Origin: a virus
Virus record (IMG/VR): IMGVR_UViG_3300024999_000029
Coordinates: 186,001-250,000 of that record
DNA: 64,000 nt
Reading direction: 5' to 3' (one strand)
The notes under the pieces are model-generated. The model saw only the letters and a list, made by a program, of their open reading frames with translations. It had not been told where the DNA came from and did no database searches. Positions within the stretch are counted from its first letter, which is position 1. Each line of letters opens with the position of its first letter. Shown in pieces: positions 41,721 to 50,324 of the stretch. The translations under genes and the position numbers were made by a program.

Positions 41721-41885
41721 TTATTTTAAATTGTTTTCAATTCTTTTTGCCCATTCTATATAATAACCTTGTTTGCTTACTGGAATATCTTTAAACATAC
41801 TCCAAAACATTTCTGTCAAATAAGTATCTCCTATTCTTTCGGCAATTTCTTCAATTTCTTTTAAATTCTTTTCTTTATTAGTCAT
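41721..41885 (-). CDS. Small hypothetical protein
   Basis: A 54-residue helical ORF (MTNKEKNLKEIEEIAERIGD...). Its ATG follows GAAGG. Not recognised. Confidence 0.55.
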   Translation of the reverse strand: MTNKEKNLKEIEEIAERIGDTYLTEMFWSMFKDIPVSKQGYYIEWAKRIENNLK

Positions 41886-41951
41886 TGAATAAAACCTTCT
41901 TTCTATTTGTTTTAGTTGAACTATTTTTCTATTTCTGTTATACTTAAATTG

Positions 41952-42116
41952 TTATATAGCTTTCTAAGCGTTCGAATCGGGATGTGCGGTAAACGTAAAA
42001 GCTATATAGTTTTAACCAATACACAATGTGTATTTAAATTGTAGTAAAATTTGATTTTTAACCAATACACATTGTGTAGGGAATAGGACTGATATAAAAG
42101 CCAGCCCTATTTTTGT
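41952..42116. promoter_or_regulatory. Hairpin plus two copies of a 23-bp palindromic repeat
   Basis: TATATAGCTTT and AAAGCTATATA form an 11-bp stem around a GC-richer loop. Two 23-bp repeats follow (42010-42032 and 42056-42078), identical except for the central base, each with the 13-bp near-palindrome TACACAATGTGTA. A further hairpin (about 42082-42113) ends in T5 on the plus strand. The set looks like a protein-binding or origin/partition site, or a short RNA, between two minus-strand genes. Confidence 0.65.
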
Positions 42117-42121
42117 TCCTG

Positions 42122-42946
42122 TTATATTACTTTGATTAAATCATATTTTCCTAAAAAGTTTTTAACAATTAACGCTTCACAAGGTTCAAACTCATAATAA
42201 CGGTCATCCTCTTCATCCGCTGGAATAGCTCCTTTCGTTAACCAAATTATATCACTATCAAGCACTATCTTACGCAACTCTTTTAATTCGTTAATGGCTT
42301 CTTGAGATGGACTATATTTAATATCCCATTTTGCCCTATCATCATAGTCAAGGATAAAGCCATCAAATTCCTTTTCTGCTCTTTCTAATACATAATTTTT
42401 GTGCGCATATTGCCCTAACTCCAAACAATCTTTTAAATATTGACTTCCATTTTCTAATATCCATTTTTTCTTTTCTTCTTCTCTTGCCAACTTTTCTTCT
42501 TGCTCTTTTCTTTTCTTTTCTGTAATTTCTTGTTCCTTTGCTTTTCTTTCCTGTTCCTTCTTATCTATTCCTTCTTGTTCTTTATCTGCATATTTAGCCA
42601 AAAATGACTTTGATAATTCTGAATTATTGGGAAATATAATTTGATCAAAGCTATGGCTTCCATAATTATTAATTTTTAATTCAAAACTAGTCCAACTATA
42701 CCAAGCACCATATGTTGATATAAAAGGTTTAATGTTGATATCTATTATTTCATATTCTAATTCTTCAGCCTTTTTCAACCATTCTTGATTATTATCTTTT
42801 TGTAATTGTTTGGCAATTTCTTCTTTTCCATTTTCAACAAACCAAGCAGCTTGAGCATATCCTCTCTGTTCTTCTTCTGTTATTTTATCACAAAATTTTA
42901 AAACCTCTACATAAATATGATTTACCAGTTCATTTTGATTTTTCAT
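42122..42946 (-). CDS. Coiled-coil hypothetical protein
   Basis: A 274-residue protein. N-terminus about 1-115 folded (WYSWTSFELKINN, FPNNSELSK), middle about 120-165 a very charged coiled coil (Lys/Glu/Gln repeats), C-terminus with YDDRAKWDIKYSPSQEAINELKELRK and an acidic patch. No enzymatic motif. AAGGAG upstream. Confidence 0.7.
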   Translation of the reverse strand: MKNQNELVNHIYVEVLKFCDKITEEEQRGYAQAAWFVENGKEEIAKQLQKDNNQEWLKKAEELEYEIIDINIKPFISTYGAWYSWTSFELKINNYGSHSFDQIIFPNNSELSKSFLAKYADKEQEGIDKKEQERKAKEQEITEKKRKEQEEKLAREEEKKKWILENGSQYLKDCLELGQYAHKNYVLERAEKEFDGFILDYDDRAKWDIKYSPSQEAINELKELRKIVLDSDIIWLTKGAIPADEEDDRYYEFEPCEALIVKNFLGKYDLIKVI

Positions 42947-43076
42947 AATACTTCTCCTTCTGTCTGCTCATTACAGACATTTCAAAATTCATTAATTTTG
43001 TTATAGTTTCTCATTTCTAGCTACTATAAAACCGTTATGTTATGCTCTTTTATGGCTCATACACAAGCCATATATT

Positions 43077-43478
43077 TTATAGCAGAATTGCTATTTTTTC
43101 AATAAATCCACTCATCGAATTAGTTTTAGCTGTATCAATTTTAGCTTTTCCGCTGGCGGTTATTTGGTAAGCTGTTATATCAGTATTACAAACCTCAACC
43201 AAAATACTACCGATTGGTAATTTATGTTCAAAATTTATATTTAAGAAATCTCCAATAAAAGCATAACCATTTGTTTTCGTAATATCTACACTTTTAATGA
43301 CCTTTACCCAGTGTTTGTATTTTGTTTTATGATGATTTGCTGAATTTTTGCAGTCGTGAGTATAAACTATTAATTTTTCTTCAGGTGGCTTTCTGGATTT
43401 TAATTCAGAATTGATTAATTCATTCAAATTTTTTAATTCTTCAATTGACATATTTTTTAGAGTTTCATTATTAAACAT
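43077..43478 (-). CDS. Hypothetical protein under two consensus promoters
   Basis: A 133-residue protein: a helical N-terminus (MSIEELKNLNELINSELKSRK) then strands. Two perfect SigA promoters lie directly upstream, so it should be strongly expressed early. GGAGG precedes the ATG. The N-terminal helix resembles those of small phage transcription or DNA-binding proteins. Role unknown. Confidence 0.65.
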   Translation of the reverse strand: MFNNETLKNMSIEELKNLNELINSELKSRKPPEEKLIVYTHDCKNSANHHKTKYKHWVKVIKSVDITKTNGYAFIGDFLNINFEHKLPIGSILVEVCNTDITAYQITASGKAKIDTAKTNSMSGFIEKIAILL

Positions 43479-43541
43479 TTTATTTTCCTCCTTGGCTCAT
43501 TAGCCTTGAATTTTGTAACAGCTCATTAACTGTTATATGTA

Positions 43542-43570
43542 ATTATATGTTAGTGTTTATCAACTGTCAA
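43542..43570 (-). promoter_or_regulatory. SigA-type promoter (proximal of a tandem pair)
   Basis: TTGACA (43570-43565), 17-base spacer, TATAAT (43547-43542): perfect consensus, 33 bases downstream of the distal promoter. Confidence 0.85.
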
Positions 43571-43574
43571 TATT

Positions 43575-43603
43575 AGTATAATACTATCATATACGATTGT
43601 CAA
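43575..43603 (-). promoter_or_regulatory. SigA-type promoter (distal of a tandem pair)
   Basis: TTGACA (43603-43598), 17-base spacer, TATACT (43580-43575). A TTTTATATTTT box lies at 43620-43630, 16 bases upstream. Confidence 0.8.
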
Positions 43604-43644
43604 GAATTCTATGCTATTATTTTATATTTTATTTCATTAATTTA

Positions 43645-43908
43645 CTATTGCTCTATTAATTGTGTTATATCAATATTTAATAAGTTCGCAAGTTTTAAAG
43701 CTATTTCAAAGGCTATAGTATGACGTTTTTTGGGCTGTCTATATGCGTATATTGTTTCTATCTTTAAATTCAATTTATCGGCTATATATTGGGTTTCACA
43801 GCTTGACTCATTGATATATTTTACAATATTTTTCTTAATAATTACAGGATCAACACTGTTATAATAATTAATGAGTGCTTCCAATTCTCTTTGTTCTTGT
43901 GTAATCAT
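43645..43908 (-). CDS. Helix-turn-helix regulator
   Basis: An 87-residue protein with a helix-turn-helix (CETQYIADKLNLKIETIYAYRQPKKRHTIAFEIALKLANLL, about 38-78), a Cro-like layout. It ends 42 bases upstream of the tandem promoters and probably controls them. AGGAGG precedes the ATG. Confidence 0.75.
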   Translation of the reverse strand: MITQEQRELEALINYYNSVDPVIIKKNIVKYINESSCETQYIADKLNLKIETIYAYRQPKKRHTIAFEIALKLANLLNIDITQLIEQ

Positions 43909-43943
43909 GGTTTCGCCTCCTGTTATTGTAGAAAATCATGGTT

Positions 43944-44159
43944 TTATCTTAAAATATTATCACATACTCTATAGCCCATTAATGCAATTTCCCTTGATGA
44001 TACAATTTTTGAATTTGAATCTTTAAAGCACTCAGTTTCAAAACTAGCTTTTTTTAGTTTTATATAGCTCTCCTCTTGTTTCGTTTCCCAATTATAAAAA
44101 ACTATTGTTTGCCCTTCTTTTACGGCTTTTAATATTTGTATGACTTCTAAATCTAACAT
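43944..44159 (-). CDS. Small hypothetical protein
   Basis: A 71-residue protein (MLDLEVIQILKAVKEGQTIVFYNWETKQEESY...). Helix then strands. GAGG upstream. Not recognised. Confidence 0.6.
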   Translation of the reverse strand: MLDLEVIQILKAVKEGQTIVFYNWETKQEESYIKLKKASFETECFKDSNSKIVSSREIALMGYRVCDNILR

Positions 44160-44213
44160 TGTAGAGCCTCCTCAATTATATTTTACTTTTTGTTATACGT
44201 TAAAATTGGATTT

Positions 44214-44474
44214 TTATTCATTTATTAATTTTTCTATTGCCCAATCTGTAAAACTATCTCTTTCAATAATAAATAATTGATCATCGATTTTTATTTCAGT
44301 ACCATTTTTTAATGGACAGTCTGGCTCGCCTGTGAAAGTATTCCAATGATTTACATAAATTCCTTTTGAATATCTGTCTTTTATATGTCTACTATAAAAC
44401 CTTTTTGTGTTTTTATCTTGATAAATTACTCTACATTGTCCCGTTTGTTCTTCAATTTTAATTAAGTCTAACAT
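44214..44474 (-). CDS. Hypothetical protein
   Basis: An 86-residue strand-rich protein (MLDLIKIEEQTGQCRVIYQDKNTKRFYSRHIKDRYS...). GGAGG upstream. Not recognised. Confidence 0.6.
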   Translation of the reverse strand: MLDLIKIEEQTGQCRVIYQDKNTKRFYSRHIKDRYSKGIYVNHWNTFTGEPDCPLKNGTEIKIDDQLFIIERDSFTDWAIEKLINE

Positions 44475-44529
44475 TTTTTATTCCTCCATGTAATATATTT
44501 TGGTTCGTGTTATATAATATTTTGGCTTA

Positions 44530-44799
44530 TTAATATAATGTATTCCATTTTTCGGTCAAATAGTATTCTGGTATTTTATATTTACTTTTTAACTTGTTGT
44601 ATGTAGTAACTGTTATATCAATACACTCATCTATTGTTGGTATGCCTATTTTAAAGCCTTTTGGATATTTTTTTAATCTCTTTTCAATCTCTCTTTTACT
44701 CTTAATATAAACCAATCCTCTAAAATTTTCATCCTCATCTAATTTAACATAGATTTTATTACCAAAAGCATCTTTAATTTTTTCGTCAATTAATTCCAT
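44530..44799 (-). CDS. Hypothetical protein
   Basis: An 89-residue protein (MELIDEKIKDAFGNKIYVKLDEDENFRGLVYIK...). Start moved to 44799, eight bases after GGAGG. Contains a TATAACAG at 44610-44617. Unknown function. Confidence 0.6.
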   Translation of the reverse strand: MELIDEKIKDAFGNKIYVKLDEDENFRGLVYIKSKREIEKRLKKYPKGFKIGIPTIDECIDITVTTYNKLKSKYKIPEYYLTEKWNTLY

Positions 44800-44856
44800 T
44801 TTTAAAACCTCCATGTATTATATTTTAGTTTGTGTTATATGATATTGTGAGTTTAT

Positions 44857-45033
44857 CTAATTATCTAAATATAATGATATTCTTTGTTTTAGATAATATT
44901 GATTTAAGTCTAATATTGCAGATAGTTTCATTATGCCTTTATTATTAAATGTAAAATTATAGCCATTAAGTCTAATATATTCATTCCAAAGTTGTTTACC
45001 TTCATACCATAAATTTCTTTGTTCAGTAGTCAT
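44857..45033 (-). CDS. Small hypothetical protein
   Basis: A 58-residue protein (MTTEQRNLWYEGKQLWNEYIRLNGYNF...). Start at 45033 after AAGGAG; the longer frame to 45108 overlaps the methyltransferase gene and lacks a site. Helical. Not recognised. Confidence 0.6.
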   Translation of the reverse strand: MTTEQRNLWYEGKQLWNEYIRLNGYNFTFNNKGIMKLSAILDLNQYYLKQRISLYLDN

Positions 45034-45091
45034 TTTTAAAACTCCTTTCAGATATATTTTGACTTCTGTTATATAAAATAACCATTTTATA

Positions 45092-47794
45092 TTATACTGC
45101 AATTTCATTTGTTTCTTCTTCCTTATTCAATATTATAATTCTTGTTTTAACATTTGTCATTTCAAAAGTTCCACATTCCAGACTTATTGTATCATAGGTT
45201 TTTTCTTCTAGCCATTCTCTAAAATTTTGACTTTCTTTATCATTCGCAAAAGTCCAATGTTCTGAAGTAATTGAGATTAATTTTCCGCCAGTTTTAAGCA
45301 ATTTGTAAGCGTGTTGTAAATGTTTTATATCTTGATTATTGGTGAATGGTGGATTCATTATTATAGCATCATAATAATTATATTTTTGATATTCTAGTAA
45401 GTCATTACCTATTACATTATGATTTTTTAATCTCAATAATTCTGCAAAGCTGCTATTCCACTCTATAATGTCAACATATTCTGTTATAGCTTTTATTTGA
45501 TCTGCAATATTGCCTATTCCTGCTGACGGTTCTAGCACCCTACTGTTATTGTCTATGTTTGCAAATTCAATCATTTGTGAGGCTGTTTCTTTTGGCGTGA
45601 AATTTATATCTCCTTTTTGTCTTAGTTTATATTCATTTTCTAACTTTTTAATTTTTTGTTGTATCGGATTTTTGTATCTGTCTATGCTATTATAAATTAT
45701 ATTATATTCCTCAACGGCTTTCGTTAATTTTTGAATATTTGTTATTCCGTATTTTTTTAATTTGTTTTGTTTCGTTGGTACTTCTTTGTTATACCATCCA
45801 TCCAAGGGTAAGGAATAATCTACTTGCGGAAATTTTAAACCTTGCGTATTCCTTCCATACTTCATTATATAATACTGGTGAATATTTTCCCTAAATGCGC
45901 CAACTATCAAAGCTTTTTCAAGTTCTGTTATTACTGTATTATCAATTAATTTTTGTTGCACATATTCCAATAATTTTATATTAATTTCTAATGATTCTTT
46001 TTTACTATCTCGGCTTTCTTGCTCTCTCATTCTTTTATATGTGTTTGTTTGATAATCTCCTGATAATGCTGCTATCTTGCTCTGCAATGATTCTATATTT
46101 TTATTTATCTTTTCAAGCAAATTATTCTTTTCGGCTTGTTGTCGCTCATGCTGTTCTTTTTGTTCCGCTTCTGCTTTAATTGCTTGTAATACGTTCTTTA
46201 ATCCTTCAAATTCGATATAGTTTAATAACTGTTCTGTTATATTAATATTATGCTTTTGCACGTATTCAGCAATATTATTTTTATATTCTTCATTTGTGAA
46301 ATAGTTTTCACTATTTAAGCCCAATTTGCAAATATTTTCCGTTGATTCATCAATAATATTATCTGCTGTTTCTTGCTCTTTGTTTGTTGTTACTTCTTCA
46401 GATTGTGGAATATTAACACCTTTTAAAGCTTCTGACGGTTCATATCTAAATATAAAACCATGTTTAAATTTAGAATAATAACCTTTTATTTTTTTCATTT
46501 GTTCCGATACTTTTATATATTCATCACTTGTTAGTTTATTAACTATTTTTACTACCCATAAAGCGGAATTGTCGCGCGTGTCTGTATCGGCTGTTATAGT
46601 GTATTCATTATTAATAATATTTGAATTTTCGGTTTGTTTCGTCTGTTCTGTTATAACTTCTTTTGATTTTTTAGATGTTTTTTTTACCTTTTCAATCTTT
46701 ACCCATTTTTCAACCTCTGTTATTTCCTCAACTTCTTTTAGTTCAAATATTTTTATATTTCCTTTTTTTAAGTCTTTTAACATTCTATCTTCATAATCAT
46801 AATATCTTTTAGGGTTTGTTAATTGCATAAATTTTCTTTTTTCGCTTCCTACTATTTCGTAACTAAAAGAATTTTTTTCTTTCCTTATTCCTTGCCATGT
46901 TCCGCTTCTGATTTGTTCGCCTGTTATCTTCCAATATCCGCCATGAGTTGTAAATGTTAAATAGTCGCCAATTTTAAAAGAATTCCTTTCAACTTGAACC
47001 ATTTTTAAAACTTTTTTTACTTCTGTTATTGTCTTTTTTTCATATCCTGCCTTTACTTGTTGGTCTTCTGCTTCTTTTATATTTTCTTTTGTTCCGTCAT
47101 ACATACCACTAAAACCATTTACAATGCTTTCTATTTTAAGAATAAATGTTTTAAAATCATTTACGGTTTTTAACTCTTTTTCTGTTAGTTCTTTCTTTTG
47201 TGGCTGCTCTCCGTTCCATCCTCGCCAGTGTGTATAACCTTCTTTATATTCCATTTTTATAATGTCGAATTCATATTCTTTCGGTAAGTCCGAATATTTT
47301 GTTATTCCTGTTCCTTTATCGTATATTCTACTATCTTTTTCTATGTGCCATTTAGACGTTGAAGGGTTCGCCATAAATAAAGGATATTTATATTTTAATG
47401 TTTTTGTATTTTCTTTTGTTTGTTGTTTCTGTTCTGCTGATTCTTTTATTTTTTTTATTAGTTTTTTAGCGTTTGTTTCTTCTCCTTCTGTTGCTCCGTT
47501 CGCTTGCGTCATTGCTTCAAGTTTTTTGATTTTTTCATAGTCTATATTTGAATTTATAGTGCTGTTATACGAATATACTTCTTTTCCTGAATAGTTTTTT
47601 ACTTGCCATTCCTCAACGTCAACACACAGTAAAAAACCATTTTTTTCTGCTATTCCATCCCAAGAAGCAGGGTCGTAATAATCACTCATAGAGTCGCTTT
47701 TATCTTCTTTATATCCGTATAGCTTCCAGCCTCTATTTCGTAGTTCGTGTGCTATTCTTACTTTTGCATCCCTCATATCATAATAATTACTCAT
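45092..47794 (-). CDS. Large polyvalent protein with C-terminal N6-adenine methyltransferase domain
   Basis: A 900-residue protein (start at 47794, nine bases after GGAG). N-terminus: WKLYGYKEDKSDSMSDYYDPASWDGIAEKNGFLLCVDV, an LPD-type module; middle: Lys/Glu-rich coiled coils and repeated strand modules (for example FKIGDYLTFTTHGGYWKITGEQ); C-terminus: RVLEPSAGIGNIADQI (SAM-binding motif I) and DAIIMNPPFTNN (catalytic NPPF, motif IV). So it is a DNA N6-adenine methyltransferase fused to accessory domains, the layout of phage polyvalent proteins thought to protect DNA on entry. Target unknown. It contains about nine internal TATAACAG-type sites. Confidence 0.8.
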   Translation of the reverse strand: MSNYYDMRDAKVRIAHELRNRGWKLYGYKEDKSDSMSDYYDPASWDGIAEKNGFLLCVDVEEWQVKNYSGKEVYSYNSTINSNIDYEKIKKLEAMTQANGATEGEETNAKKLIKKIKESAEQKQQTKENTKTLKYKYPLFMANPSTSKWHIEKDSRIYDKGTGITKYSDLPKEYEFDIIKMEYKEGYTHWRGWNGEQPQKKELTEKELKTVNDFKTFILKIESIVNGFSGMYDGTKENIKEAEDQQVKAGYEKKTITEVKKVLKMVQVERNSFKIGDYLTFTTHGGYWKITGEQIRSGTWQGIRKEKNSFSYEIVGSEKRKFMQLTNPKRYYDYEDRMLKDLKKGNIKIFELKEVEEITEVEKWVKIEKVKKTSKKSKEVITEQTKQTENSNIINNEYTITADTDTRDNSALWVVKIVNKLTSDEYIKVSEQMKKIKGYYSKFKHGFIFRYEPSEALKGVNIPQSEEVTTNKEQETADNIIDESTENICKLGLNSENYFTNEEYKNNIAEYVQKHNINITEQLLNYIEFEGLKNVLQAIKAEAEQKEQHERQQAEKNNLLEKINKNIESLQSKIAALSGDYQTNTYKRMREQESRDSKKESLEINIKLLEYVQQKLIDNTVITELEKALIVGAFRENIHQYYIMKYGRNTQGLKFPQVDYSLPLDGWYNKEVPTKQNKLKKYGITNIQKLTKAVEEYNIIYNSIDRYKNPIQQKIKKLENEYKLRQKGDINFTPKETASQMIEFANIDNNSRVLEPSAGIGNIADQIKAITEYVDIIEWNSSFAELLRLKNHNVIGNDLLEYQKYNYYDAIIMNPPFTNNQDIKHLQHAYKLLKTGGKLISITSEHWTFANDKESQNFREWLEEKTYDTISLECGTFEMTNVKTRIIILNKEEETNEIAV

Positions 47795-47873
47795 GTTTTG
47801 CATCTCCTTTGATTATATTTTGTTTAATTGGTATGGAGTTTTTGCAGATACTCCAATAAGCTGTTATAAGCTG

Positions 47874-48452
47874 TTAAACGGCATTATCAAATATTTCTTT
47901 AAAATCTTTTTTATAATGATTCCAATGTATTAAACTATATAATTCAGAAAATTTCATATTTAATATATTTTCGCTCGGTTTATTTAAAATATTTTCTATT
48001 ACTTCAACTTTCCAAGGCTTAAAATATTCACCAAGTTTTATATTACATTTTACAATAACTTGCATGGTTGTATGATTTGTTATATCAATATTATTTAAAA
48101 TATGCCTATCTTCTGGATGTTCTTTTTCTGCTATATGATAAGATTCAATATAATTTTCAATAATAAATGTAAACTGTGAATTTATTATCCCATTGCAATA
48201 TATATTTATTTCTGTTTCAATATCTTTTAAAAATTCAATTGCATTATTTGTTGACGTATAATTTTTATATAATAAGGTTTTTGAATGTGTTTCATAAAAT
48301 ATTTTACCATTCCACTTTTTTGCAATTTCCCATAATCCGACAATCTTCAAATATCCATGTTTATAATCATATTCTACATGATAATTTTTTGGTAATCCCT
48401 GCAATATCATTAATCCTGCTGAACCTTGTCTTTTAAAATGTGTTTTAATCAT
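47874..48452 (-). CDS. Hypothetical protein
   Basis: A 192-residue protein (MIKTHFKRQGSAGLMILQGLPKNYHVEYDYKHGYLKIVG...), beta-rich at the N-terminus, helical at the C-terminus. GGAGG upstream. No motif recognised. Confidence 0.65.
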   Translation of the reverse strand: MIKTHFKRQGSAGLMILQGLPKNYHVEYDYKHGYLKIVGLWEIAKKWNGKIFYETHSKTLLYKNYTSTNNAIEFLKDIETEINIYCNGIINSQFTFIIENYIESYHIAEKEHPEDRHILNNIDITNHTTMQVIVKCNIKLGEYFKPWKVEVIENILNKPSENILNMKFSELYSLIHWNHYKKDFKEIFDNAV

Positions 48453-48591
48453 TTTTTCATTACCTCCATTTAATTTATATTTTTGTTATACTACTAAATG
48501 AATTTATTCCATATTTCTTTCAAGTTCAAAAGCAGCTATATCAACTGTTATATCAATTTTATATTGTAGAATTTAACAATAAACAAATATG

Positions 48592-48843
48592 TTAAATTTT
48601 CAATTTTTCCATAAATGCCATCAAATTGACCGCATCGCTAAGATGTTCATTTTCATATTTAAAAAATAACTTGTAGTTTTTCAATTCATTTATTTTATTT
48701 GTTTCAATTTGACATAATTCAGGGTTTTCTGTATAGACCATTACGCTGCCATCTTTTTTTACTTCAATACTGCATAACCCCTTTTTTTCTAAAAAATAGC
48801 ATATTTCTTTACGTACTAGTATTATTTCAATTCTATCAATCAT
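48592..48843 (-). CDS. Small hypothetical protein
   Basis: An 83-residue protein with CYFLEKKGLCSIEVKKDGSVMVYTENPELCQ, strands then helix. GGAGGG upstream. Not recognised. Confidence 0.6.
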   Translation of the reverse strand: MIDRIEIILVRKEICYFLEKKGLCSIEVKKDGSVMVYTENPELCQIETNKINELKNYKLFFKYENEHLSDAVNLMAFMEKLKI

Positions 48844-48873
48844 GTTTAAGCCCTCCTAAAATTCATTTAAAAG

Positions 48874-49230
48874 TTATATTTGATTAAAAAGTTCTTCATC
48901 TTGTAAATCTGCAATTAATATATATATTTCAACTTCAGTCATTTTTTTACTAATTTTCACCATATTGCTTTTTTTAAACATATCAGTTCTAAAATAAAAT
49001 TTAATTTCTTTACTGTCATAGTTTTCTAAATATGGAGTATTACAATTATTCCAATTAATTTCATCATATAATTTTTTATCATCGACAAATTGAACCCCCT
49101 TGACTATATAGTCACAAATATTTTTGCCAAATTTAAATATATTCTTACGTTCGTAAGGATTTTTCCCTCTTATATCTTGATGAATTGCGCGTGATAAATA
49201 TCTTAATTGTTTTTCATTTAACTTAATCAT
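48874..49230 (-). CDS. Hypothetical protein
   Basis: A 118-residue basic protein (MIKLNEKQLRYLSRAIHQDIRGKNPYERKNIFKFG...). The N-terminal helices resemble a DNA-binding unit. AAGGAG upstream. Unknown function. Confidence 0.6.
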   Translation of the reverse strand: MIKLNEKQLRYLSRAIHQDIRGKNPYERKNIFKFGKNICDYIVKGVQFVDDKKLYDEINWNNCNTPYLENYDSKEIKFYFRTDMFKKSNMVKISKKMTEVEIYILIADLQDEELFNQI

Positions 49231-49284
49231 CTTTTAAAATCTCCTTTTATTTTTAGCTGCTGTTATACAATTATATTTTAATTC

Positions 49285-49470
49285 TCACAGCTGCCAAAAG
49301 TTTTTATTTATTAAGTATAAGCATATTAAATTAATTATGATTGATTCTATGAAAATGTATGCTATAATGTTTTTAAGCGAATTTTTTAATTTAGTAGGGT
49401 TAAATTTTAGCTTGTGGGCTTTACATCTCGACAATGTAAAGCTTTTTTCTATTAGTGCGTAGGTAGTCAT
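49285..49470 (-). CDS. Small membrane protein
   Basis: A 61-residue protein: basic N-terminal half, then a hydrophobic segment (about 33-54, IAYIFIESIIINLICLYLI). The GGAG is 13 bases from the ATG, so the start is uncertain. Confidence 0.45.
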   Translation of the reverse strand: MTTYALIEKSFTLSRCKAHKLKFNPTKLKNSLKNIIAYIFIESIIINLICLYLINKNFWQL

Positions 49471-49536
49471 ATTATTTTTATATCTCCTCTCTTTTTGTTA
49501 TCTGGTAGCGAATTTTTAAAGAATCCGCCAAAACTT

Positions 49537-49731
49537 TTATTTTACATTATATGTATATTTGTAGATATTTCCTAACAATTCAATTTCTACAGTTCCAACT
49601 TTCTTTGATTCGCTAACATTATGAATTTTTATATTTTTGATGATTGAATCTAATGTGTATGTTTTAATTCCTGCAAAAACGTTACTGGACATTGTTAAGA
49701 TTAAAACCGTTGTTATTATTACTTTTTTCAT
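49537..49731 (-). CDS. Small secreted protein with a signal peptide
   Basis: A 64-residue protein. The start at 49731 follows AAAGGA by eight bases and gives a clean Sec signal peptide: MKK, hydrophobic core VIITTVLILTMSS, then VFAG with AxA-type cleavage near residue 19-21. The mature part of about 43 residues is strand-rich. A phage gene exporting a small protein suggests a cell-surface or exclusion role; unproven. Confidence 0.65.
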   Translation of the reverse strand: MKKVIITTVLILTMSSNVFAGIKTYTLDSIIKNIKIHNVSESKKVGTVEIELLGNIYKYTYNVK

Positions 49732-49827
49732 ATTCTTATATCCTTTCTTTTTTATTGAGTTTTTACCCTTTATCACTTGCATAATTTTATGTTTTAATTA
49801 TGCAGCATTAGCTTACACAAGTAAAAA

Positions 49828-50028
49828 TTATAAAATATGTGCATTGCCTTTGTTATCTATACCATTCAATTCTCTAACTCCAAATCCTGTTTTAATTTCC
49901 ATCTTTTTAAAATCAATGTTGCTAATCGTTGCTGTTACATACGTTTGATAATTTAACTGACATACTTCAGTTTGTAAAACCGTTACTGTGTCCCCTTCTT
50001 TCAAACTCTTAAATTCTTTTTTAGTCAT
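49828..50028 (-). CDS. Small hypothetical protein
   Basis: A 66-residue protein (MTKKEFKSLKEGDTVTVLQTEVCQ...) with SH3-like strands. GGAGG upstream. Not recognised. Confidence 0.6.
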   Translation of the reverse strand: MTKKEFKSLKEGDTVTVLQTEVCQLNYQTYVTATISNIDFKKMEIKTGFGVRELNGIDNKGNAHIL

Positions 50029-50149
50029 TATTTCAAAAACCTCCTTTTTATTTATTTTACTGCTACCTTGACGGCTGTTATACCGTCAAACGCTTTGAGC
50101 TTAAAGTCTATTTATACACGCTCAAACGTGTTAATACAAAAATATAATT

Positions 50150-50305
50150 TTATTGGCTTTTAGGTGGTGCAATATAACCCATTTTTTGACCTTCAGAACA
50201 TATTTCACATAATTTACTAATTAGATTATATTTCCAGTTTTTTCTGGTAATCAATTTTTTTAAGATTTTATGTGCTTGTATATAATGATATTTGTTATAT
50301 GGCAT
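50150..50305 (-). CDS. Small basic protein
   Basis: A 51-residue very basic protein (MPYNKYHYIQAHKILKKLITRKNW...) with a CEICSEGQK pair. GGAGG upstream. Probably nucleic-acid binding; unknown. Confidence 0.55.
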   Translation of the reverse strand: MPYNKYHYIQAHKILKKLITRKNWKYNLISKLCEICSEGQKMGYIAPPKSQ

Positions 50306-50324
50306 TCTCAAAACCTCCATAAAA

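Noticed and set aside
41952-41992. Possible tRNA (TTCGAAT T-loop-like sequence)
   Set aside because: The bases on each side do not pair as a T-stem and no cloverleaf can be drawn; the pairing seen is a simple 11-bp hairpin.
43049-43075. Hairpin with TATGGCT/AGCCATA as a terminator
   Set aside because: The stem is 7 bp but the downstream T-run on the minus strand is absent and the site lies at the end of the gene at 43077; evidence is weak.
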